From the NCBI RefSeq assembly GCF_000383975.1, contig NZ_KB913017.1:2531527-2595526 (forward strand): a stretch of DNA of 64,000 nucleotides, in the 5' to 3' direction. Shown in pieces: positions 35,256 through 44,957 of the stretch. Numbering within the stretch: the first letter of the stretch is position 1; every line of letters starts with the position of its first letter. Under the pieces are notes generated by a model. That model worked only from the letters and a program-made list of their open reading frames with translations. It searched no databases and was not told the DNA's origin. This stretch comes from Natronorubrum tibetense GA33 (GTDB taxonomy: Archaea; Halobacteriota; Halobacteria; Halobacteriales; Natrialbaceae). A program made the translations under genes and the position numbers.

Positions 35256-35846
35256 TCAGGCCGACCGAACGCCGAGCCGCTCGCCGACCTCGACTCCCTC
35301 GTGAGCACGGTAGGACGCCACGAACGGCTCTCTCCGGGTGAGACCGTGATAGTTCGCGAAGACGGACTCCGGGAACGTATAGCACAACGTGTTGTAGGTC
35401 GCAACGGCCTCGTTGTACTGTTCGCGCCGATCCTCCAGTCGCTGCTCGAGACGCGTGATCGACGTCGAGAGTTCGTCGAACCGCTCGTTCGACGCCAGCT
35501 CCGGGTGTTCGTCCGAGAGCGTGTAAACTTCCTGTGTCGTTTCTCGCAGCGAGACCGCTACGGTGGCGACCTCCTCGGGCGACTGGGCCTCGACGATCCC
35601 TTCGCGCGCGTCGACGATACCGGCGAGCAGGTCTCGTTCGTGGGAGACGTGTTCGTTCGTCAGATCGATCAGCTGCTCGAGTTCGGCCTGTCGCCGCTCG
35701 AGGAGCACCTCGATATCGGCCCAGGTTTTCTCACAGTTCTCGTGGGCTTCCATGAGTCGCGCCTGCGACCGTCCGAGATATCGGACGACACTGTAGGCCA
35801 CGACGAGGGCCGCGAACCCGACGATTACCAGCCAGAACAGACTCAT
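35256..35846 (-). CDS. LemA family protein
   Basis: The protein has 196 residues from ATG 35846. One N-terminal membrane helix (SLFWLVIVGFAALVVAYSVV) precedes a long coiled-coil region (ENCEKTWADIEVLLERRQAE, then LEQRLEDRREQYNEAVATYN), ending in ESVFANYHGLTRREPFVASY, all as in LemA. LemA proteins are membrane-anchored helical bundles of unknown function. The gene is co-transcribed with the GIDE gene. Confidence 0.9.
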   Translation of the reverse strand: MSLFWLVIVGFAALVVAYSVVRYLGRSQARLMEAHENCEKTWADIEVLLERRQAELEQLIDLTNEHVSHERDLLAGIVDAREGIVEAQSPEEVATVAVSLRETTQEVYTLSDEHPELASNERFDELSTSITRLEQRLEDRREQYNEAVATYNTLCYTFPESVFANYHGLTRREPFVASYRAHEGVEVGERLGVRSA

Positions 35847-35873
35847 GCCTTTCCCGATAGTTCTTCTGTGGTG

Positions 35874-35882
35874 AATTATACG
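35874..35882 (-). promoter_or_regulatory. TATA box of the lemA-GIDE operon
   Basis: Read on the minus strand this is CGTATAATT, centred about 31 bases before ATG 35846. Confidence 0.55.
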
Positions 35883-36052
35883 TTTCGTCACCAGGCTGGA
35901 AGCCCGTCCTGAGAGGCCCGGAGATACGAGCGTCCGACGATCGGTTCGTCTCGTCGTCCGATATCGCTGTCCCGGCCCGAAACCGCCACAAGCATCGCTG
36001 CCTCGGCTCGGAACCGCCACAGGCGTGGTGGTGTTTTTGCTTCGTGGATCGA

Positions 36053-37702
36053 TCAACCGTCGCTCGGTGTCTCGAAGTGGCCGCGACCGCGCTCGACGAA
36101 CTCCTCGCGAGAGATCTCGCCCTCGAGCAGCGCCTCGAGGTCCTCGCCGACGCGCTCGGCGGCGATCGTATCGGGATAGATAACCCCCGCAGCACCCCGA
36201 TCGAGGAACTCGTCGGCGGTCTCGGTCGAGTCGACGCGGACGACCCGCGGAACGTCCGCGTCGAGGTCGATGACCGCCTCGCTCCGGTCGTGTTCCGGCG
36301 TCAGCGAGACGACGAGCGCGGCGTCTTCGAGCCGCGCCAGCTCCCAGACGTCTTCGTTCGACACGTCGCCGTAGACGTAGTTGTCACACTCGTCGCGGAT
36401 CTCCTCGAACAGGACGGGGTTGTCCTCGACGACGAGCGTCGGCCGATCGAGGAACGAGCACGCGTCGAGGACCTGCCGACCGCCGTGTTCGAAGTCGACG
36501 ATGATGACGTGGCCCTCGAGGCCCTCGGAGACGCTCGTTCGATCGCCGAGGGACTCTCCGAGCAGTCGAACGGCCCCATTGTCGCGCAGCCAGCGATTGA
36601 TCGCGCCCGCGTGACGACCCGTGTACGTCGCGACGATCATCGTGATGGCGGCCGCGAGGACGATTGCGTCGAAGACCGGGGGTGTGATCTGACCGGCCGC
36701 GAACGCCTCGAGCGCGATGAAGAGGCTGAAGATACTCACCTGATCGAGCGTGAGACCGGTCATGACCGCCGTTCGACCGTCGAACCCGCTTCTGAGCAGG
36801 ATGAACGCGACGAGCAGCGGGTTGAGGATCAGGACCGCGACGACCAACGTGAGGGTGTACCCGATCGTCTCGAGCGTCGGAATCGTCAGCAACGCGCCGA
36901 GCGTGACGAAGAAGATCGGCGAGAAGAAGTCCTCTAAGTCGTCGACGGTATCGACTAACTCGAGCGAGTGAGGGTAGTCGTCGGCGATGGCGATGCCGGC
37001 GGCGAACGCGCCGACGACAATCGAGAGGTCGGCCGCCTCGGCGAGCGCGATGAACCCGACGACGAAGGAGATGCCGAGCAGCATCATCACCTCCGGGTCG
37101 CCCTGGAGTCGGGCGGTCAGCCGGTGGAAGAGGAGATAGCGAATCCCGAGTGCCAGGACGAACAGCCCGCCACCGACCGCGACCTGCTCCCAGGCGGGAG
37201 CCGCCGCGTAGACGAACGCGCTCAGCCCGAGTACGACCAGCACGCCGAGGAGGTCCTCCGTGAAGTGGATCGACTCCGCCAGCCGTTCGTACGTCGGCCG
37301 GGCGCCGTTCTCGTCGTCCAGATAGCTGGTCGCCACGAGGGACGAACTCAACGCGGCGGCGATGCCCAGGTAGCCGGCGTTCAACGGGTCGAGCCCGAAC
37401 GCGAGGCCGAGACTGAACGTTAGTGCACCCACGATCGACGCCTGCAGGAGGCCGACGGTGACGCTGATCCGTCCGGTCGACCGGAACGCCTCCACGTCGA
37501 CGTGGATCCCGAAGAGGAAGACGAGGAAGGCGATCCCCCACTGTGCGAGGTCGAGCAGCTGTGTTTCGTCTATCACCGCCCCAGCCAGCGCTCCCGCGAG
37601 CAGGTAAAACGGGATCACCGACAGCCCCTTCTGGGCGGCAACGAGCAGCAAGACAGCTGCGAGGACGAAGATGAGCGTCAGCGCGAACAGGATCTCATAC
37701 AT
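36053..37702 (-). CDS. CPA2-type cation:proton antiporter with TrkA-N domain (second of pair)
   Basis: The protein has 549 residues from ATG 37702. Residues 1-385 form 12-13 membrane helices of the CPA2 (KefB/Na+-H+ exchanger) fold, with the unwound-helix region near ADLSIVVGAFAAGIAIADDY. Residues about 400-520 form a TrkA-N (RCK-type) nucleotide-binding domain (GHVIIVDFEHGGRQVLDAC), which lacks the classic GxGxxG. It overlaps the upstream antiporter gene by 8 bases. Confidence 0.88.
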   Translation of the reverse strand: MYEILFALTLIFVLAAVLLLVAAQKGLSVIPFYLLAGALAGAVIDETQLLDLAQWGIAFLVFLFGIHVDVEAFRSTGRISVTVGLLQASIVGALTFSLGLAFGLDPLNAGYLGIAAALSSSLVATSYLDDENGARPTYERLAESIHFTEDLLGVLVVLGLSAFVYAAAPAWEQVAVGGGLFVLALGIRYLLFHRLTARLQGDPEVMMLLGISFVVGFIALAEAADLSIVVGAFAAGIAIADDYPHSLELVDTVDDLEDFFSPIFFVTLGALLTIPTLETIGYTLTLVVAVLILNPLLVAFILLRSGFDGRTAVMTGLTLDQVSIFSLFIALEAFAAGQITPPVFDAIVLAAAITMIVATYTGRHAGAINRWLRDNGAVRLLGESLGDRTSVSEGLEGHVIIVDFEHGGRQVLDACSFLDRPTLVVEDNPVLFEEIRDECDNYVYGDVSNEDVWELARLEDAALVVSLTPEHDRSEAVIDLDADVPRVVRVDSTETADEFLDRGAAGVIYPDTIAAERVGEDLEALLEGEISREEFVERGRGHFETPSDG

Positions 37703-39494
37703 CGGTATCACCTCCGGTCGCGTCGGCGTCGTCCGATCGGTTCGAGCCACCGGACCCGGCCGCGTCGCCGGGGTCGTACCGTACGTCTTGGCTACCGAGG
37801 TCGACCGTCTCGTCCGCCCGCTGCGAGCGGTCGCGAGCCCGTGCGTTCAATTCCTCGAGCCGGCGTTCGAACGCCTCGCGGTCGTCGATCGTCTCGAGTA
37901 AGTTCGCGAGTTCGTCGCCGACGATCCCCCGTTCGAGGACGACGTAGTCGGCCCCGTGCTCGAGGAGCGCCGCCGCCTCGTCCTCGGTCGTTGCGGTGAC
38001 GATCGAGAGCGCGTCGGGGCTGTCCTCGACTAGACGGAGGGTGACGTCTGCTCGCTGCGCGACGCTGACGAGCACCTCGGCCCCGGAGAGGTTCGCCTCC
38101 TGTCGGATATCGCCGTGTCTGGCGTTGCCGAAGATGAAGCCGTGTTCGCCGTCCATCAGTTCCCCGACGTACTCGGCGCGGTCCTCGACGAAGACGACCT
38201 CGTCGACGTCGTCCTCGAGAACCGCCGCGAGTCCGCCCGAGAGCCGGCTGTAGCCGACGATCACCGCGTGATCAGCGTACTCGACCGGCTGCGCCTCGAC
38301 GGTGTCCTCGCGCTCGAGTCGCTCGAGATACGGTCTGACATACGCGTAGATCTGGCGGTTGTAAATGACATAGTACGTCGAGATGGGCATCGTGATCAGC
38401 GCCATCAGGCTGAGGAAGCCGAGGATCCCCTCCTCGATGAATCCCTGATCGACCGCGAGCGCGCCAAGTACCAGCGAGAACTCGCTGACCTGGAGCATCG
38501 AGATCGTGCCGAGGAAGGAGGTCTCGATATCGAAGCGCTGGCTGTAGAACAGCCCGAAGACGATGCAGAAGTTGATCACGATCAGGAGGAACGCCGCGGC
38601 GACCGCCTCTTGCCAGTAGGCCAGCAGCTGGCCGACTTCCATCTGGAGGGCGATGCTCGCGAAGAAGATCGCGATGAAGAAGTTCGTCGCCGGGCGCATT
38701 CGCTCCTTGAGCTCCGTGCTGTAGGGAAGCTGTGCGAGCGCGAGGCCCGCGAGGAACGCACCGATCTCGATAGAGAGATCGAGGCTCTCGGCGGCGAAAA
38801 TGAAGAGAAACGCCCAGGCGATGCCGACGGTGAAGAGGGTGCTCTTGTTGGCGGCGCTGGCCCGGAGCAACGCCGGAAGGAGGTAGTTGCTCGCGAGGTA
38901 GGCGACGACGCCGATGACGCCCATCAGGAGGAGGACGCGACCGATGCTAAACGCGATCTCGCCGACGTTGTCGACGGCGCCGACGGCGAGAATCGCGAGC
39001 GCCATGACGAGGTAGATGTCCTGAAAGATGAGGATCCCGACGTCGACCTTCCCGTACAGTTCTTTCAGGTCGTCCTTGTCCCCGAGCACTTTGACGATGA
39101 TCGGCGTCGCACCGAACGTCGTCGCGAGCGCGATCATCAGCGACTGATAGAGCGTGAAGCCGAGCAAGAGGGCGACGCCCGTCGACGCGATCGCCTGCAA
39201 CACGGCCTGTCCGAGCGCGATCGCCCCGACGGGGCGCATGATCTCTCGAATGTCGTCGAATCGCATCTCGATGCCCAGCAAGAAGAGGAGAAAGCCGAGA
39301 CCGAGTTCGGCGACGATCTCGATCAACTGGTCCTCGGCCACGATCCCGAGGCCGATCGGCCCGACGATGACTCCTGTCAGGACGTAGGCGACGATCGTCG
39401 GCTGCTTGGTCAGTCTGGCGGCGTAGCTGAGGACGGCCGCAGCCACGATGAGCAACGCGAAATCCGTTGCCAGTGCGATTCCCCCGAGAGACAT
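37695..39494 (-). CDS. CPA2-type cation:proton antiporter with TrkA-N domain (first of pair)
   Basis: The protein has 599 residues. CPA2 core helices fill residues 8-385 (TKQPTIVAYVLTGVIVGPIG, LSIEIGAFLAGLALAQLPYS). Residues 410-530 form a TrkA-N domain with HAVIVGYSRLSGGLAAVLED. An acidic, glycine-rich tail (about 560-599) is unusual. It exchanges protons for K+ or Na+ across the membrane; the ion is not shown. The pair probably comes from a tandem duplication and may form a heterodimer. Confidence 0.9.
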   Translation of the reverse strand: MSLGGIALATDFALLIVAAAVLSYAARLTKQPTIVAYVLTGVIVGPIGLGIVAEDQLIEIVAELGLGFLLFLLGIEMRFDDIREIMRPVGAIALGQAVLQAIASTGVALLLGFTLYQSLMIALATTFGATPIIVKVLGDKDDLKELYGKVDVGILIFQDIYLVMALAILAVGAVDNVGEIAFSIGRVLLLMGVIGVVAYLASNYLLPALLRASAANKSTLFTVGIAWAFLFIFAAESLDLSIEIGAFLAGLALAQLPYSTELKERMRPATNFFIAIFFASIALQMEVGQLLAYWQEAVAAAFLLIVINFCIVFGLFYSQRFDIETSFLGTISMLQVSEFSLVLGALAVDQGFIEEGILGFLSLMALITMPISTYYVIYNRQIYAYVRPYLERLEREDTVEAQPVEYADHAVIVGYSRLSGGLAAVLEDDVDEVVFVEDRAEYVGELMDGEHGFIFGNARHGDIRQEANLSGAEVLVSVAQRADVTLRLVEDSPDALSIVTATTEDEAAALLEHGADYVVLERGIVGDELANLLETIDDREAFERRLEELNARARDRSQRADETVDLGSQDVRYDPGDAAGSGGSNRSDDADATGGDTDV

Positions 39495-39632
39495 TGTCCA
39501 ACTGATATCGTACTTGCGACGACTCGACGCCGTTCAAAACGGGATACCCGATACTGTCGGAAAAGCGTTGGCGCTGCACATATCTCGCGTGAAAACTGGA
39601 ATACAGTAGCCCGTATCCCGCTGCCGCGGCGT

Positions 39633-40973
39633 CTACGCCGCGCGCGGGAAGTTGTCGATCGTCTCCGCGCGGAACGCCTCCTCGTCGAACTCGTACTCAC
39701 CGTCGAGGAACTCGAGGACCTGCTGTGTGTCCTGAAGCGCGTTTTTCAGACACGTCGACGCGCCGGGCGACGGCGTGATGTTGAAGATGATGTCGTCGCC
39801 GACGAGTTTCGCCTCGCCCATATCGAGGGACTTCGTCTTCGTGTCGACGATCTGGGGACGGACGCCACCGTACCCTTTGGCGCGCTGAATATCCTCGAGT
39901 TCGACGCTCGGGACGACCTTCTGGACGTGGGGAAGGAACTGCCGCGGGCCGACCTCCGGGACGTCGTAGATGAGGTTTCGCAGCACGTACGGCAGGAGGA
40001 TCCGATCGGAGAGAATGTTCCCGTAGCTGAGAAACGCCGACGCGTTCAGCCCGAACACGTCGAGGAAGTCCTTCACGGTCGAGATTCGGCCGCGCTCGAG
40101 CGTCGGAACGAGTTTCGCGGTCGGTCCGAACCGGGTAACGCTGGGGTCGTGAACGTCGGCATCGCCGTGAACCGCGGCGAACGGCAGTTTCTTCATCTGT
40201 AGCGTGTAGACCTTCCCGTTCAGGAGATCGTCCGCGAGGAAGAAGCTCCCGGCGATGGGGAGCAACACCTTGTCCTGCCCGTAGCCGAGTTCCTTCGCGA
40301 TCTGGAGGCTGTGCGAGCCGGCCGCGACGACGGTCGTGTCACAGTCGAACCGTCCGTTGTTCGTCTCGATCGTGTAGCCGTCAAGCGTAGGCGTGATATC
40401 TTTGACTTCGGTTCCGGTGAAGACGTCGACGTTCGGTTCCTCGTCAGCCTGCTCGACGAGCGAGCGCGTCGTCTCGCCGTAGTCGACGACGTAGCCGTCC
40501 GCGGTCTGCAGCGCGAGCATCTCCTTTGCGGGATCGCGGCCCTCGACGACCTTCGGTTCGATCTCCGCGATCTCTTCGCGGCCGATCGCTCGAAGTTTCG
40601 GGAAGAGGTCGCCGAACCCTTCTTCCTCGTACCGGCGCTCGAGTTGGTCGACCTCCTCGTCGCCGACCCCGAGCACCATCTTGCTCCGTTTGTCGTGCAT
40701 CTCCCGGTCGGGGTCGTGATTCTCCAGGTAGCCCGCGAGGAGCTCCGCTCCTTCTTTGACGTCTTCGGCCTTCTCGAGCGTGTAGTTCGTCTCGATATCT
40801 CCGAAGTGGAGCGTCTGGGAGTTGTTCGTGTGATCCGTGTTGATCGCTGCGACCGACGGCTCCTTTTCGACCAACGCGATGGAGTCAATATCGGAGAACT
40901 TTGCCGTCGTGTACAGAAGGGAGGCCCCACTGATCCCGCCACCGACGATAACGAGGTCGTATTTGCCAGACAT
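39633..40973 (-). CDS. FAD-dependent malate:quinone oxidoreductase-like enzyme
   Basis: The protein has 446 residues from ATG 40973. The FAD motif is YDLVIVGGGISGASLLYTTA, followed by the Mqo-type ALVEKEPSVAAINTDHTNNS. C-terminal blocks include GGVRPQIVDTKTKSLDMGEA and NITPSPGASTCLKNALQD, as in malate:quinone oxidoreductases. It should pass electrons from malate to menaquinone at the membrane face. The open frame above 40973 is not family-like. Confidence 0.88.
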   Translation of the reverse strand: MSGKYDLVIVGGGISGASLLYTTAKFSDIDSIALVEKEPSVAAINTDHTNNSQTLHFGDIETNYTLEKAEDVKEGAELLAGYLENHDPDREMHDKRSKMVLGVGDEEVDQLERRYEEEGFGDLFPKLRAIGREEIAEIEPKVVEGRDPAKEMLALQTADGYVVDYGETTRSLVEQADEEPNVDVFTGTEVKDITPTLDGYTIETNNGRFDCDTTVVAAGSHSLQIAKELGYGQDKVLLPIAGSFFLADDLLNGKVYTLQMKKLPFAAVHGDADVHDPSVTRFGPTAKLVPTLERGRISTVKDFLDVFGLNASAFLSYGNILSDRILLPYVLRNLIYDVPEVGPRQFLPHVQKVVPSVELEDIQRAKGYGGVRPQIVDTKTKSLDMGEAKLVGDDIIFNITPSPGASTCLKNALQDTQQVLEFLDGEYEFDEEAFRAETIDNFPRAA

Positions 40974-41162
40974 GATTGGTTCTACTATATACCCTACCCG
41001 AACCTCACGACTCCGCACAGATAACTCATATTTTTTCGAGCGGGTTTTCGATAATCGACGAACGGGGTATCGACAGCACTCTTTTCGACAATTCGAGTCG
41101 GGCAAAATAGCCCCGGTAGATAGGTCGGAGGACGGGGTGTTGGCCGCGTTCGCGCTCGTCGA

Positions 41163-42044
41163 TCAGCGAACGTCCGAACTCGAGGCGCGAGAGAGCAGAT
41201 AGACGGCCACTCCGCCGAACGCGACGCCCAGTCCCGCGAGGACGGCGACGGCGGGGACGATCGTGTTGAACGCGCCGTCGAACGCCGTCACGTCGAGGAC
41301 GGTCGTCACGTCTTCGTCGAGCATGATCGCACGCGCCGCGTCGACGCCGTACGTGACGGGATTGATCCGGGCGAACGTCTGGATCCAGTTCGGCAGCACC
41401 TCAAGCGGGAGAAAGGCACTCGAGAGGAACAACAGCGGGAACTGTAACAGGTTCGCGCCGATGATCGTCGACTCCTGATCCCGGGTCAAGACGGCGAGGG
41501 TGTTCGAGAACGCGATAAACCAGAGCGAAAACACGATTCCGACGGCGATGATTCCGAGGGCACCGACGACTCCCGTCGTAATCTCCGCGCCCAGAAGGAC
41601 ACCCAGACCGAGAATGATTGCTATCTGCAGGGCGATACGGAACACTTCGGCGAGCGTCTTTCCGACGAAAACCGCGGTTCGGTTCATCGGCGAGACGAGC
41701 ACCTTCTCGAACATGCCGTTCTCGATGTCGTTGACAAGCCCGATCCCGGAGGTGACCGCCGACGCGAGCGCGACCTGGATCGCGATGGCCGGCACGAGGA
41801 AGGTGGTGTAGTCGACGCCCGGGCCCAGCCCCTCACTTACCGCACCGCCGGCCACATTGCCGAACACCTCCGTGAACAATACGAGGAAGATGAACGGCTG
41901 TGCGAGCGAGACGACGAGGACGAACGGGTTTCGGACGGCCTTCAGGTTCCAGCGCTTGAAGTTGACCCAGACGTCCCCGGCGAACGTGTTGGACGAGCGC
42001 GGAACCGAATCCCGCTCCGACCGCGGAGTTGTCGGAGCGCTCAC
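41163..42044 (-). CDS. ABC-2 type transporter permease (DrrB-like)
   Basis: The protein has 293 residues with six hydrophobic segments. The family pattern WVNFKRWNLKAVRNPFVLVV at the start and LLFLSSAFLPLEVLPNWIQT in the fifth-helix region mark ABC-2 exporter permeases. It overlaps the ATPase gene by 4 bases. The pair exports lipids, drugs or other hydrophobic molecules; the substrate is unknown. Confidence 0.9.
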   Translation of the reverse strand: MSAPTTPRSERDSVPRSSNTFAGDVWVNFKRWNLKAVRNPFVLVVSLAQPFIFLVLFTEVFGNVAGGAVSEGLGPGVDYTTFLVPAIAIQVALASAVTSGIGLVNDIENGMFEKVLVSPMNRTAVFVGKTLAEVFRIALQIAIILGLGVLLGAEITTGVVGALGIIAVGIVFSLWFIAFSNTLAVLTRDQESTIIGANLLQFPLLFLSSAFLPLEVLPNWIQTFARINPVTYGVDAARAIMLDEDVTTVLDVTAFDGAFNTIVPAVAVLAGLGVAFGGVAVYLLSRASSSDVR

Positions 42045-43153
42045 GACGCGTCCTCCCTTCCAGCGGCAGCTTCCGTCCCGACGGTCCCGGCAGTATCGAC
42101 GCCACCGGCTGTCGACTCGGTATCGACACGTTCGCCGGTGATCGCGAGGAACACGTCGTCCAGCGTCGGCGCGCGAACGTTGAATCCGGTGACTGTCAGT
42201 CCCGCGTCCCGAAGCGCAACGAGGAGATCCGTTCCCGACTCACGGGCCGTTTCTGCGGTGACGCTGATCCCTGTTTCGGTCTCCTCGACGGTCGCGTCGT
42301 CGAAGGCCTCGAACTCTCCGGCGATCTCGACGGCCCGCGTTTTGGCATCCTCGCCGTCTTGTAACTCGATATCGAGCACGTCGCCGCCGACCTGCCGTTT
42401 CAACTCGTCCGGCGAGCCGTCGGCGACGATCCCGCCGTCGAGGATCACCGCCAGCCGCTCGCAGAGCTGATCGGCTTCCTCTAGGTACTGCGTCGTCAGG
42501 AACACAGTCGTTCCACGCTCGTTGATTCGCCGAAAGTACTCCCACAGTCGATTGCGCGCCTTCGGATCGAGCCCGGTGGTCGGCTCGTCGAGAAAGACGA
42601 GCGGCGGCCGGTGAACCAGCGCCGTCGCGGCGTCGAGGCGCTTTTTCATCCCGCCGGAGAACCCCTCCGAGCGTTTGTCGGCGACGGCCGTGAGGTCGAC
42701 GAGATCGAGCAGTTCGGCGGTTCGGTCGTCGCGTTCGCCGCGCGGAACGCCGTAGGCCTCACACGCGAACCGGATATTTTCCTCGGCGGTAAGTTCCGGA
42801 TCGATACTCGTCTCCTGGGCCATGTAGCCGATCGACTCGCGGATCTTCCGCGGCTCCGTTCGGACGTCGAATCCGTTGACTCGCACCTCGCCGGCCGTCG
42901 GCGAGAGGAGCGTCGCGAGAACCTTGATCGCCGTCGTCTTGCCCGCGCCGTTAGGTCCTAAAAACCCGAAGAACTCGCCGTCGTCGACCGTCAGATCGAC
43001 GCCGTCGACCGCCGTCGTCCCGTCGCCGTAGGTCAACTCGAGTTCGTCGATCTCGATGGATGGGGCCGTCGGCGGCGTCGTTCGGTCCATCGCTCCCTGT
43101 TGTGACTGCTCGCACTGGGTTTCAGCATCCGCTACTGATCGGTCGTTCGACAT
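42041..43153 (-). CDS. ABC-2 type transporter ATPase (DrrA-like)
   Basis: The protein has 370 residues. Walker A is GPNGAGKTTAIK, the signature is FSGGMKKRLDAA, Walker B ends LVFLDEPTTGLD and the H-loop region is LTTQYLEEADQL. The C-terminal VRAPTLDDVFLAITGE is the DrrA-type end. The first 30 residues are a variable leader; an internal Met at residue 22 is an alternative start. It drives the permease encoded directly downstream. Confidence 0.93.
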   Translation of the reverse strand: MSNDRSVADAETQCEQSQQGAMDRTTPPTAPSIEIDELELTYGDGTTAVDGVDLTVDDGEFFGFLGPNGAGKTTAIKVLATLLSPTAGEVRVNGFDVRTEPRKIRESIGYMAQETSIDPELTAEENIRFACEAYGVPRGERDDRTAELLDLVDLTAVADKRSEGFSGGMKKRLDAATALVHRPPLVFLDEPTTGLDPKARNRLWEYFRRINERGTTVFLTTQYLEEADQLCERLAVILDGGIVADGSPDELKRQVGGDVLDIELQDGEDAKTRAVEIAGEFEAFDDATVEETETGISVTAETARESGTDLLVALRDAGLTVTGFNVRAPTLDDVFLAITGERVDTESTAGGVDTAGTVGTEAAAGREDAS

Positions 43154-43252
43154 AGCGTCGGTACGGGATCTGACCTGAAATACGCCCCCCTTCGAAATCG
43201 GGGAGTCGCTACGAAAATCGAAGCGTTAGAGTTCGTACGTTATCGCCCATCG

Positions 43253-43877
43253 ATGGAGGTGGCCGAACACCGGGAAGATCGATCGGGCTTTTTCGGTCGG
43301 CGCGTACTCGACTCGCGGCGGCACCTCGTCGTACGCGGTTCGCTCGACCAACACGGTCCCGTTTCACGACGACCGAGTGCGAGTCGTTGCGGGCAATGTC
43401 TACACTGGCGACGGCGTTCTCGACGCGGTCCGGGGCGCGGACGCGGTCGTGAGCGTCCTCGGACAGGGAGAGGACTCGCCGACCGATCTCCTGTCCGTCG
43501 CCGGCGAGAACATCAGTCGCGCGATGGCCGAGACCGGCGTCTCGAGATTCGTGACGCTCGTCGGTGCAGGGGTCCGTGAGGACGGCGAATCGGTCTCGCT
43601 CGGCGGCAAAATGATGGGGGTCCTGCTGAAGTTACTCGCTCGAGTCGTCCTCGAGGACGCTGAATCTCACGTCGAACACGTCCGGGCGACGGACCTGGAC
43701 TGGACGGTCGTCCGCGTCCCTCGACTCGGCGAGGGCGACCCGTCGGGGGAGTACCGGGCCGGCGACGTCGACCTCGGATTCGAGGCGATCGACCGAGCCG
43801 ACGTCGCCCGGTTTATCCTCGATAGCCTCGAGAACGACGAGTACAGCCGACGAATGCCGAAGGTGGGGCCTGCGTAG
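43253..43877 (+). pseudogene. NmrA-like NAD(P)-binding protein with broken N-terminus
   Basis: From about 43329 the frame encodes a normal NmrA/SDR-like protein: YAVRSTNTVPFHDDRVRVVA, then LDAVRGADAVVSVLGQGE, MAETGVSRFVTLVGAG, DLDWTVVRVPRL. The first beta-alpha unit with its glycine-rich nucleotide motif should precede it, but the DNA there is scrambled: ATG 43253 starts MEVA in a different frame from the rest. A GTG at 43377 could express a 166-residue stump lacking the cofactor loop. The simplest reading is a frameshifted, decaying gene. Confidence 0.6.
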
Positions 43878-43924
43878 CACGCCCCCTCGGCCCATCGTCT
43901 CCTCGAGTCGCCGGGAGGCCCCTT

Positions 43925-44030
43925 TCACGCTCGAGTCGTCGGTAACGCCACGAAGAACGTCGATCCCTCTCCGGACGCTGAGTCGACCCGGATCTTACCG
44001 TCGCGTCGGTCGACGACGAGTACACAGCGG
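43925..44030 (-). pseudogene. C-terminal fragment of a histidine kinase ATPase domain
   Basis: On the minus strand the frame ending at 43925 reads DGKIRVDSASGEGSTFFVAL then PTTRA and a stop. The G-x-GSTFFVxLP pattern is the last strand of HATPase_c in archaeal sensor kinases. Upstream (towards 44100) there is no N, G1 or G2 box and no start, so only the last 30 or so codons of an ancient kinase gene remain. Confidence 0.45.
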
Positions 44031-44131
44031 TTGGCATCAGCGACGCGCTCGCTGCGACACGAGTCGAGACCCCAGTCTCAGCATCCGGATGGGTCCGACG
44101 AGCGTTTACGTGTTCGCCGATGATGTGAAAC

Positions 44132-44761
44132 GTGGATTCGAAGGTAGTTAGTCGACGATGGGCGGAACGGTCCGGAGAGTACTCGCCAGAATATTACGCC
44201 TACTACGGGCCGAACGAGACGAGCGAGACCATCTGTGACACGCTCGAGCAGTTCGTCGACCGAGACGCGTCTATCCTCGAACTCGGCTGCAGTTCCGGTC
44301 GCCATCTCGCCCACCTGTACGAACACGGCTTCGAATCTCTCTCGGGAATCGACGTCAACAACGACGCGTTCGACGTGATGAGGGAGACGTACCCCGAACT
44401 CGCCGCCGAGGGAACGTTCTACCACGACCGGATCGAAGACGTCGTCGACGATTTCGAGGAGAACCAGTTCGACGTCGTCTACTCGGTTGAGACGCTTCAG
44501 CACCTGCATCCGGACGTCGAGTGGGTCTTCGAGGACCTCGCACGCATCACCGACGACCTCCTCATCACGGTCGAGAACGAAGGGGAAAACGAGAGCGAGC
44601 CGGCGCAGTCGGCCGACCCCGACGTGACCTACGTCAACGACGAGTTCCCCCTGTATCACCGCAACTGGAACCAGGTGTTCACCGAGTTCGCGTTCGACGA
44701 GGTCGACGCGGAATCGGGCAAGCGGGATACCGTCCGAACGTTCCGCTCGACGGCGGAGTGA
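44132..44761 (+). CDS. Class I SAM-dependent methyltransferase
   Basis: The protein has 209 residues from GTG 44132. Motif I is ILELGCSSGRHLAHL, motif II follows at SGIDVNNDAFD, and the post-motif block FDVVYSVETLQHLH is typical. The substrate is unknown. A TTTACG element about 27 bases upstream supports a leaderless GTG start. Confidence 0.85.
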   Translation: MDSKVVSRRWAERSGEYSPEYYAYYGPNETSETICDTLEQFVDRDASILELGCSSGRHLAHLYEHGFESLSGIDVNNDAFDVMRETYPELAAEGTFYHDRIEDVVDDFEENQFDVVYSVETLQHLHPDVEWVFEDLARITDDLLITVENEGENESEPAQSADPDVTYVNDEFPLYHRNWNQVFTEFAFDEVDAESGKRDTVRTFRSTAE

Positions 44762-44927
44762 GCTAACCGCGTTCGGCGTAGTCGTCCGCGCCGAACGGGG
44801 TCTCTGACTCGTGAGGCGTCCGCCTTCAACTTGTGACGCGTCTGTCCGCCGGCTGACCGGTGTGGCCGGTTCCACCCGCGATAGTCGGATGGGGCGTCTA
44901 CTCCGCGTACGGCTCCCAGCGGGTGAA

Positions 44928-44933
44928 CTTATT
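44928..44933 (+). promoter_or_regulatory. TATA-like element of the PPOX gene
   Basis: CTTATT is centred about 27 bases before ATG 44958, which decides this start over the longer open frame from 44811. Confidence 0.5.
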
Positions 44934-44957
44934 CGGCTGCCGTGCGAACGAACGATT

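Noticed and set aside
38115-40202. A 695-codon open frame antisense to the antiporter and Mqo-like genes
   Set aside because: GC-rich haloarchaeal codons keep the opposite strand free of stops. The product is a charged, repetitive sequence with no fold, whereas the other strand has clear families.
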